From positions 62,001 to 126,000 of the forward strand of contig NZ_NFIU01000004.1 of assembly GCF_002159535.1 (NCBI RefSeq): a stretch of 64,000 nt of DNA. The letters are read 5' to 3'. The DNA comes from Olsenella sp. An290 (GTDB taxonomy: Bacteria; Actinomycetota; Coriobacteriia; Coriobacteriales; Atopobiaceae). The notes beneath the pieces were generated by a model, which did not search any database, was not told the origin of the DNA, and worked only from the letters and a program-made list of their open reading frames with translations. Positions 58,625 to 64,000 of this stretch are shown here, piece by piece; within the stretch, counting starts at the first letter, position 1, and every line of letters begins with the position of its first letter. The position numbers and the translations under genes were made by a program.

Positions 58625-59637
58625 CGGCCCTCGCCCGCAGACATCCCGGCCGGATCATTGCCCTTCTCGGCGCGTTGCTCGTGGCCATCGTCCTCGTGTC
58701 GCTGGCGCTCGGCCGCTATCCCATCGGCCCGGCCGACGCGCTCGAGCTCCTGGCCTCCCGCGTGGCGCCCGGCCTCGGCGACTTCTCCGCGCAGCAGGAG
58801 ACGCTCTTCTTCAACGTGCGCCTGCCGCGCATCCTGCTGGTGATCCTCGTGGGTGCGAGCCTCTCGGCCGCAGGCGCCGCCTTTCAGGGCATCTTCCAGA
58901 ACCCGCTCGTCTCGCCGGACTTCCTCGGCGCGTCGCAGGGCGCGGCGTTCGGCGCGTGCTGGGCCATCCTCGCGGGCGGTACCTCGCTCGTGATCTCCGG
59001 CTCGGCCTTCGCCGTCTCGCTCGCCGCGGTGGGCATCGTGCTGCTGGTGAGCAGTCGGGCGCGCGGCAACCGGATCCTCGTGACCGTGCTCGCCGGCATC
59101 ATGGTGAAGTCGCTCTTCGAGGCCGGCGTCTCCTACACCAAGCTCGTGGCCGACCCGTCCAACCAGCTGCAGGCCATCACGTTCTGGCTGCTCGGCTCGT
59201 TCAACGGCGCCAAGGTGGCTGACCTCGCGCTGGCGGCCGCGCCCATCGCGATCGGCCTCACCGGCCTCATAGCCATGCGCTGGCGCCTCAACGTCCTCAC
59301 GATGTCCGACGACGAGGCTCTCTCCATGGGCGTGAACGCCCCGCGCGTGCGTGCCGTGGCCGTGCTCTTCTCGGCGCTCGTGACCGCGGCGAGCGTGGCG
59401 GTCTCCGGCCTCATCGGCTGGGTCGGGCTCGTGGTGCCGCACCTCGCGCGCGGCCTGGTGGGTAGCGACTACCGGCACCTCCTGCCGGCCAGCATGCTCG
59501 CGGGCGCGACGTTTCTCCTGGTGGTCGACGACATCGCGCGTCTCGCGCTCACGGCGGAGATCCCCATCGGCATCCTCACGTCCGTGGTGGGCGCGCCGTT
59601 CTTCCTGTGGCTCATCGTGAAGAGGGGGCGCGGCTGA
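58621..59637 (+). CDS. BtuC/FecCD-type ABC transporter permease
   Basis: Encodes 338 residues with about nine to ten membrane segments. RLPRILLVILVGASLSAAGAAFQGIFQNPLVSPDFLGASQGAA in parts and the GLIGWVGLVVPHLARGLVGSDYRHLLP segment are hallmarks of permeases for metal chelates, cobalamin or, in MolB, molybdate. Translational coupling to the YqeB-XdhC gene suggests that the cargo is molybdate or tungstate rather than iron. The next gene begins one base after its stop codon. Confidence 0.92.
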   Translation: MTALARRHPGRIIALLGALLVAIVLVSLALGRYPIGPADALELLASRVAPGLGDFSAQQETLFFNVRLPRILLVILVGASLSAAGAAFQGIFQNPLVSPDFLGASQGAAFGACWAILAGGTSLVISGSAFAVSLAAVGIVLLVSSRARGNRILVTVLAGIMVKSLFEAGVSYTKLVADPSNQLQAITFWLLGSFNGAKVADLALAAAPIAIGLTGLIAMRWRLNVLTMSDDEALSMGVNAPRVRAVAVLFSALVTAASVAVSGLIGWVGLVVPHLARGLVGSDYRHLLPASMLAGATFLLVVDDIARLALTAEIPIGILTSVVGAPFFLWLIVKRGRG

Positions 59638-59638
59638 C

Positions 59639-60418
59639 ATGAGCTTTGAGATCTCCGGCCTCAGCTTCTCCTACGGCGACCACGCGGTGCTCGAGGGCGT
59701 GGACCTCTCCGTTGCGGACGGCGAGCTCGCGTGCGTGCTCGGGCCCAACGGCGTGGGCAAGACCACGCTCTTCCGCTGCATCCTGGGCCTCGAGCGCCCG
59801 CGCGCGGGGACCATCCTCGTGAACGGCCGGCCGCTCGGCGAGCTCACGGTGGCCGAGCGCGCCCGCGAGATGGCCTTCGTCCCGCAGAGCCACGCGCAGG
59901 TCTTTGACTACGAGGTGCTCGACGTGGTGCTCATGAGCGCGGCGTCGCGCCTGGGTCCGCTGCGCGCGCCCGACGCGGCCGACCGCGCCCGCGCCGAGGA
60001 GGCGCTCGAGCGCGTGGGCGTGGCGCACCTGGCGCACCGGAGCTTCATGCAGGTCTCGGGCGGGGAGAGGCAGCTCGTCCTTATCGCCCGCGCCATCGCG
60101 CAGGACGCGCGCTCGATCGTGATGGACGAGCCTACGAGCGCGCTCGACTTTGGCAACACGGCGCGCGTGATGGCGGTCGTGCGGCGGCTCGCGAGCGAGG
60201 GGCTCTCGGTGATTGCGTCCACGCACGCGCCCGACCTGGCCTATCTCTACGCGGACACGGTGCTCGCGCTCGACGGCGGGCGCGTCCGCGCCTGCGGCAG
60301 TCCGGCTGACGTCATCACCGGGCCGCTCCTGAGCGAGCTCTACGGCCTGCCCGTCGAGGTCAGCTCGCTCCACGGCGATCGGGCGCGCGCCTGCGTGCCT
60401 CTGGATATGACGAGATAG
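59639..60418 (+). CDS. ABC transporter ATP-binding protein
   Basis: Encodes 259 residues. GPNGVGKTTLF is Walker A, VSGGERQLVLIARA the ABC signature, and SIVMDEPTSALD Walker B with the catalytic Glu. It matches the FepC/BtuD/MolC branch and powers the permease encoded just before it. The final ~30 residues extend past the usual core. Confidence 0.94.
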   Translation: MSFEISGLSFSYGDHAVLEGVDLSVADGELACVLGPNGVGKTTLFRCILGLERPRAGTILVNGRPLGELTVAERAREMAFVPQSHAQVFDYEVLDVVLMSAASRLGPLRAPDAADRARAEEALERVGVAHLAHRSFMQVSGGERQLVLIARAIAQDARSIVMDEPTSALDFGNTARVMAVVRRLASEGLSVIASTHAPDLAYLYADTVLALDGGRVRACGSPADVITGPLLSELYGLPVEVSSLHGDRARACVPLDMTR

Positions 60419-60430
60419 AAGGGCAGTGAG

Positions 60431-61531
60431 ATGAGGAGAAGAACGTTCCTGTCGGCGGTTGCGGCGCTTGCGGTGGCGGTGTCGCTCGGGGCATGCGGCG
60501 GCGCGCCCGCGGCGCAGCAGTCCGATGACCAGCAGCCCGCAGCCGAGCAGGCCGCAACGCGCGTGGTCACGGACTCGCTCGGGCGCGAGGTGGAGATCCC
60601 GGCCGAGGTCGAGCGCATCGCGGCGTCCGGACCCGTGGCCCAGCAGGTGCTGCTCACGGTGGCGCCCGAGAAGATGGTCGGACTCTCCGGCGAGCTCACG
60701 GACGAGCAGCTCGCCTACCTCGGCGAGGACCTTGCCGACCTGCCCGTCTTTGGCCAGATCTACGGAGGCAAGGGCAACTTCAATAAGGAGGCCGTCGCCG
60801 CGGCGGACCCGCAGCTGATCATCGACATCGGCGAGGCCAAGGATTCGCTCGCCGAGGAGCTGGACACGCTGCAGGAGCAGCTCGGCATCCCGTGCGTGCA
60901 CATCGACTCGACCGACCTCCACAGCTACGCCGAGCTCTATGACCAGCTCGCGGAGATCCTGGAGTCCGAGAAGGCCGCCGAGCTCGCGGACTACTGCCGC
61001 GATGCGGTGGCCGAGGTCGAGTCCGTCGTGACCGAGGTCCCCGAGGACGAGCGCCCGCACGCGGCGTACCTGCTCGGCGACACCGGCACCAACGCGATGG
61101 CGCGCGGCGGCTTCCAGTCCGGCATCATCGACATGTGCTCCGAGAACGTCGTCGTGGTGGACGACCCGTCGTCTAGCGGCAAGGGCAACGAGATCGGCCT
61201 CGAGCAAATTGCGCTCTGGGACCCCGAGCTCATCGTCTTCGTAGGCGACTCGATTTTTGACACCGTGGGCGACGAGCCGGCCTGGGCCGAGCTCAGCGCC
61301 ATCAAGTCCGGCAACTACTTCCGCGCGCCGAGCGAGCCTTACAACTGGATCTCCATGCCTGCCTCGGTCAACCAGATCATCGGCCTGCAGTGGTACGCGC
61401 GCCTGTGCTACCCGGACCGCTTCGACGACGACCTGCGCGACGTGGTGGGGGAGTACTACCAGCTCTTCTACGGCCACGACCTCACGGACGAGGAGTACGA
61501 CGCGCTGATGCGCGGCGCCGTGCGGGAGTAG
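60431..61531 (+). CDS. ABC transporter substrate-binding lipoprotein
   Basis: Encodes 366 residues. The signal peptide MRRRTFLSAVAALAVAVSLGACGG ends in a clear lipobox (SLGAC), so it is anchored outside the membrane. VVTDSLGREVEIPAEVERIAASGP and the later WISMPASVNQIIGLQWYARL are features of class III (BtuF/FecB/MolA) binding proteins. The ligand cannot be read; molybdate, tungstate or a metal chelate are candidates. GAGGAGA lies before the ATG. Confidence 0.9.
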   Translation: MRRRTFLSAVAALAVAVSLGACGGAPAAQQSDDQQPAAEQAATRVVTDSLGREVEIPAEVERIAASGPVAQQVLLTVAPEKMVGLSGELTDEQLAYLGEDLADLPVFGQIYGGKGNFNKEAVAAADPQLIIDIGEAKDSLAEELDTLQEQLGIPCVHIDSTDLHSYAELYDQLAEILESEKAAELADYCRDAVAEVESVVTEVPEDERPHAAYLLGDTGTNAMARGGFQSGIIDMCSENVVVVDDPSSSGKGNEIGLEQIALWDPELIVFVGDSIFDTVGDEPAWAELSAIKSGNYFRAPSEPYNWISMPASVNQIIGLQWYARLCYPDRFDDDLRDVVGEYYQLFYGHDLTDEEYDALMRGAVRE

Positions 61532-61534
61532 ATT

Positions 61535-61664
61535 TCATTGTCTGGGTACTTTTTCGCCCCACCCTCAAGTATCGCTGTGAAGCGATGGCGGTTTGAGCTG
61601 CGCAAACTCATTGTCTGCTGTCCTGACTACTTTGAGTGCTCGAGAAAAAGTACCCAGACAATGA
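61535..61664. repeat. Element 1: 21-bp perfect inverted arms around an 88-base centre
   Basis: The left arm 61535-61555 contains TGTCTGGGTACTTTTTC; the right arm 61644-61664 is its exact reverse complement and contains GAAAAAGTACCCAGACA. A partial copy of the left arm (CTCATTGTCTG) recurs inside the centre near 61607. The centre also has the TGACTACTTTGAG text shared with element 2. It could be a miniature mobile element, a structured RNA or a strong bidirectional barrier between the converging binding-protein and NTPase genes. Confidence 0.8.
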
Positions 61665-61691
61665 GTTGGGGAGCCGCGGTGCCTGTTTGTC

Positions 61692-61711
61692 AACCGCTTT
61701 CCTGCGGTTTT
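61692..61711 (+). terminator. Small terminator-like stem between the two elements
   Basis: AACCGC (61692-61697), loop TTTCCT, GCGGTT (61704-61709), then TT. It may end transcription from the ABC operon. Confidence 0.5.
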
Positions 61712-61732
61712 GCGGGGCCCTCGCACGGTTGC

Positions 61733-61860
61733 AAAAGGTTGGGTACTTTTTTGTGCATGTCCAGAGTACAAGCGCGCACGTCCTTGACGTTTTATCAGCT
61801 CAAACGCTTGTTACATTTGTCGGCTACTTTGGGGGTGAGCAAAAAAGTACCCAACCTTTT
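61733..61860. repeat. Element 2: 21-bp perfect inverted arms around an 86-base centre
   Basis: The left arm 61733-61753 (AAAAGGTTGGGTACTTTTTT plus G) and right arm 61840-61860 are exact reverse complements. The arms share the GGGTACTTTTT core with element 1, and the centre ends with CGGCTACTTTGGGGGTGAG, like element 1's TGACTACTTTGAGTGCTCGA. The two elements are thus diverged copies of one design placed in tandem, 68 bases apart. Confidence 0.8.
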
Positions 61861-61869
61861 CGGGAGGCG

Positions 61870-62409
61870 TCAGGGAAGGGCCTCATGCAGCCGGCGGGCA
61901 CCCGACTCATCGGGGAAGAGGAGCTCGCCGGAGCGCCAGCTCTGGGCAAAGCGCGTGCGAGCGTCCTCGGCGAGCGCCGAGCGCACGACCACGAGGGCGT
62001 GGGGCCAGGCGGGCGTGGGCCCGGCATCCAGCAGCTCGAACGCTGCGGTGAGCCCGCCGCTGCAGCGCAGCTCGAGCGGGCCAATCTCGTCGATCACGAG
62101 AAGGCCGCCCCGCATGTTGCCCGAGGCCGCTGCGAGCTCGGCAAGGTGCGCGTTCACGCGGGCAAGCGCGTCGGCGTCAAAGTCCCAGCCCAGGCCGGTC
62201 GAGCACCCATCCTCGGCAGGTGTGGCGAGAAGGACGCGCTCGTGCGAGGGCAACAGCACGTTCTCGATGCCGACCTTGTCGCCATTGCGCCACACGCCGG
62301 GCGCGAGCACGCCGTACACGGGGTCGCCTGCCGCCTCGAGCTCACGCATCCGCGCCTCGAGCCACGTGGTCTTGCCCGTCCGGATGTCTCCGGTGAGAAT
62401 GAACAGCAT
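61870..62409 (-). CDS. THEP1-like nucleoside-triphosphatase
   Basis: Encodes 179 residues. MLFILTGDIRTGKTTWLEARM is a P-loop, GLLVIDEIGPLELRCSG is the Walker B text typical of the NTPase_1/THEP1 family, and the C-terminus fits. GGGAGG decides the ATG at 62409. Family members hydrolyse NTPs; genes of this kind sometimes lie next to molybdenum or metal uptake genes. It is divergent from the DUF364 gene, with a short shared control region. Confidence 0.82.
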   Translation of the reverse strand: MLFILTGDIRTGKTTWLEARMRELEAAGDPVYGVLAPGVWRNGDKVGIENVLLPSHERVLLATPAEDGCSTGLGWDFDADALARVNAHLAELAAASGNMRGGLLVIDEIGPLELRCSGGLTAAFELLDAGPTPAWPHALVVVRSALAEDARTRFAQSWRSGELLFPDESGARRLHEALP

Positions 62410-62442
62410 GCCGCCTCCCAACAACCCCGCTTGGAGGAAATG

Positions 62443-63240
62443 ATGACAGACGCGTGGTCGCTCTACGACCAGATGATCGCCCAGATTCCCGAGGACGTTC
62501 TCGTGCGGCACGTGTCCATGGGCGCTCACCACTGCCTTGTCGAGGCCGAGTGCGGGACGGGCGTGGCGGCGCTCCATCGCGGCGGCGTGCGCCTGCGCAT
62601 GGAGCGCGGCTGGGTGGGGCGTCCTTTACGTGAGCTTGCGACCTGCGCCAAGTCGTGGGACTTCGAGGTGGCGTCGACGGGCGTCGCGGCGCTCAACGCC
62701 TGGCACAACCAGCTCGGGCGCCTGGACGCGCTGGGCCTGATCAGGGACGCTGAGAGCACGGACCCGTTCGTGTTTCTCGCCCCGATCGCTGCGCGCATGG
62801 CGGCGGAGAAGAACGACGGCTCGCGGCCCCGTGCGGTGGTGGTCGGCCACTTCCCACACCTCGGCGCCATCGCGGAGCATGCGAACGTCTCCGTGCTGGA
62901 GCGCGCATCCCGTGCGGACACCGACCTGCCTGACACCGCGTGCGAGTATCTGCTGCCGGATGCGGACCTCGTTGTCATGACGGGCATGACGCTCGCCAAC
63001 AAGACCATGCCCCGGCTGCTGGAGCTTTCGCGCGGCGCGCTCACCTGTGTGGTGGGCCCGTCGGCCACGATCTGCGCGCCGGTGTTTGAAGCCGGCGTGG
63101 ACCTCGTTGCCGGTAGCGTGGTCGCCGACGCGGCGCTGGCCCGCGAGGTCGTGACTTGCGGTGCCCCGCTCCACGGCTCCGGCGCGCTCGAGCATGTGCT
63201 CGCGGCCACGCTTTGTGGCCGCGCGGCGCTCGCGCGCTGA
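62443..63240 (+). CDS. DUF364 Rossmann-like protein (possible metal chelation)
   Basis: Encodes 265 residues. VVVGHFPHLGAI, then DTACEYLLPDADLVVMTGMTLANKTMPRLLELS and VVGPSATICAPVFEAGVDLVAGSVV, match the DUF364 (putative heavy-metal chelation) family. Members often neighbour metal or molybdate ABC transporters, as here. GGAGG sits five bases before the ATG at 62443. Confidence 0.82.
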   Translation: MTDAWSLYDQMIAQIPEDVLVRHVSMGAHHCLVEAECGTGVAALHRGGVRLRMERGWVGRPLRELATCAKSWDFEVASTGVAALNAWHNQLGRLDALGLIRDAESTDPFVFLAPIAARMAAEKNDGSRPRAVVVGHFPHLGAIAEHANVSVLERASRADTDLPDTACEYLLPDADLVVMTGMTLANKTMPRLLELSRGALTCVVGPSATICAPVFEAGVDLVAGSVVADAALAREVVTCGAPLHGSGALEHVLAATLCGRAALAR

Positions 63241-63249
63241 CGCCGCGGG

Positions 63250-63963
63250 CTAGCTCATGCTGTTGACCATATCGTCAGTCTGTTTGATCAGCAGGTCGAC
63301 AGGGGAGAGGTCCTGCCTCATAGTTGAGGCGTCTATGTAGCGCCGCCGCGCGCAGAAGCTCGCTGCCATGGACGTGCCGCGCGCGTCCGGATCGCCCTCC
63401 CCCTTCACGTAAACGAGCTGATCGGCCAGGTCGCCTGCCAGGTCTCGGCGACCCATGGCGAGAAGGACCGCAAGCAGGTCGGCAACTTGCTCGTCAGCGA
63501 GCTCCCGTACCAAGGACGCGTCGCCGTTGCGCGCCGTCGCGGCCCAGCTGACGTTCGCTGACGCATGGGCGAGCACCTGGCAGCCCGCCGGCGTGAGCCT
63601 CAGCCCCAGGTCAACGAAGGCCACACGAAAGATCATGACCGCAACGATCAGCGCAACCGACACGCCTGCGATTGCGGGGCTTGGGTCGGTGAGCGCGGCG
63701 GCCGGCCCGAACACGCACCAGAGGCAGGCGAGTATGCTGACGAGAGGGTTGAATACAAGGTAGACAAGTGGGTTCGGCCTATGAGCGAGCCCAGCTGAGC
63801 AGAGCTCGCCAACGTAATCCTTGAGGAAACGCCCGAGCCGACGGTACTGATCGGCGCTTCTCGCGTGTCTGCAGAGCTCCTCCACGCTTGAGTTCGCGGC
63901 GTCCGGGGGCATGACGAGCTTGAGTGCGTCAAGGTCGTAGCGGCTCAGGCCAGCCGTCTTCAC
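63250..63963 (-). CDS. Membrane protein of unknown function
   Basis: Encodes 237 residues from a GTG at 63963. Two hydrophobic segments lie at ~72-98 (VYLVFNPLVSILACLWCVFG) and ~103-125 (IAGVSVALIVAVMIFRVAFV); the N- and C-terminal parts are soluble and helical. No family is recognised. No good ribosome site is visible at 63963 and only 37 bases remain, so the true start could lie beyond the window. Confidence 0.55.
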   Translation of the reverse strand: MKTAGLSRYDLDALKLVMPPDAANSSVEELCRHARSADQYRRLGRFLKDYVGELCSAGLAHRPNPLVYLVFNPLVSILACLWCVFGPAAALTDPSPAIAGVSVALIVAVMIFRVAFVDLGLRLTPAGCQVLAHASANVSWAATARNGDASLVRELADEQVADLLAVLLAMGRRDLAGDLADQLVYVKGEGDPDARGTSMAASFCARRRYIDASTMRQDLSPVDLLIKQTDDMVNSMS

Positions 63964-64000
63964 GGCAAGGCGCAGGTGAGCGCCGTATGAGTGAATCAGC

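Larger units (their letters stand above)
61532..61869. other. Intergenic region made of two long inverted-repeat elements
   Basis: Almost the whole 338 bases are taken up by two related hairpin-forming elements (61535-61664 and 61733-61860) with a terminator-like stem between them. No protein frame is credible here. Confidence 0.75.

Noticed and set aside
61538-62443. Long plus-strand frames over the inverted-repeat elements
   Set aside because: They run through the hairpin elements and antisense to the THEP1-like gene with Ser/Arg-rich text.

Overview
The window is 64 kb of high-GC DNA. Its gene content suggests an anaerobic, host-associated actinobacterium, probably of the Coriobacteriia (Olsenella/Atopobium-like). 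This placement is an inference from GC content, strong GGAGG ribosome sites, the uric-acid/ureido catabolic cluster and the selenium-dependent molybdenum hydroxylase accessory genes. No rRNA or tRNA gene was recognised.

Layout. (1) 0-3.5 kb: chromosomal genes, an AGCS sodium:amino-acid symporter and a lipoprotein. (2) 3.5-36.3 kb: an accessory defence island. It holds gene fragments, a retron-type reverse transcriptase fused to a trypsin-like protease with a candidate ncRNA, and a restriction-like operon (GIY-YIG/RAMA nuclease, split adenine methyltransferase, large SF2 helicase, Hanks-type kinase). It continues with a decayed GmrSD-like gene, small conserved genes, a truncated DUF1016 gene, an Abi-family HEPN gene, an MqsR-like/zinc-finger-HTH-Panacea toxin-antitoxin pair, an orphan MNT nucleotidyltransferase, a complete type III-A CRISPR-Cas locus (15 repeats, 14 spacers; cas6-cas10-csm2-csm3-csm4-csm5-csm6-cas1-cas2), a RelB/YoeB pair and a DUF234 ATPase. 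Two near-identical ADP-ribosylglycohydrolase genes in direct orientation flank the Panacea-CRISPR-YoeB segment. (3) 36.5-45.4 kb: mixed genes, namely a macrodomain protein, VWA protein, YccF, a DUF4143 ATPase, an SDR, a HIRAN protein, a frameshifted third ADP-ribosylglycohydrolase, a HAD fragment, BioY and a SUKH-like protein. (4) 45.7-63.2 kb: a metabolic block.

The metabolic block begins with ygeX, ygeY, ygeW, carbamate kinase, a ModE-HTH/MobA-like fusion, a hydantoinase and RidA. Together these fit breakdown of ureido/carbamoyl intermediates to ammonia, CO2 and ATP, as in purine/uric-acid catabolism of gut anaerobes. Next come yqeC, yedF, a DUF3343 Se/S carrier, a cysteine desulfurase and a YqeB-XdhC fusion, the maturation set for selenium-dependent molybdenum hydroxylases. 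A BtuCD-type ABC importer follows; it may bring in molybdate. A THEP1-like NTPase and a DUF364 protein end the block. The hydroxylase itself is not in the window. Two matching 24-bp ModE-like operators, before yedF/yqeC and before yqeB, suggest molybdate-responsive control.

Most notable unexplained structures: two tandem elements with 21-bp inverted arms at 61.5-61.9 kb; a 70-bp imperfect palindrome at 56.6 kb; palindrome clusters at 0.36-0.45 and 19.48-19.63 kb; and a GTYCTTCTCG/CGAGAAGRAC motif that is frequent in chromosomal parts and nearly absent from the defence island. No database or folding program was used; family names come from reading motifs.
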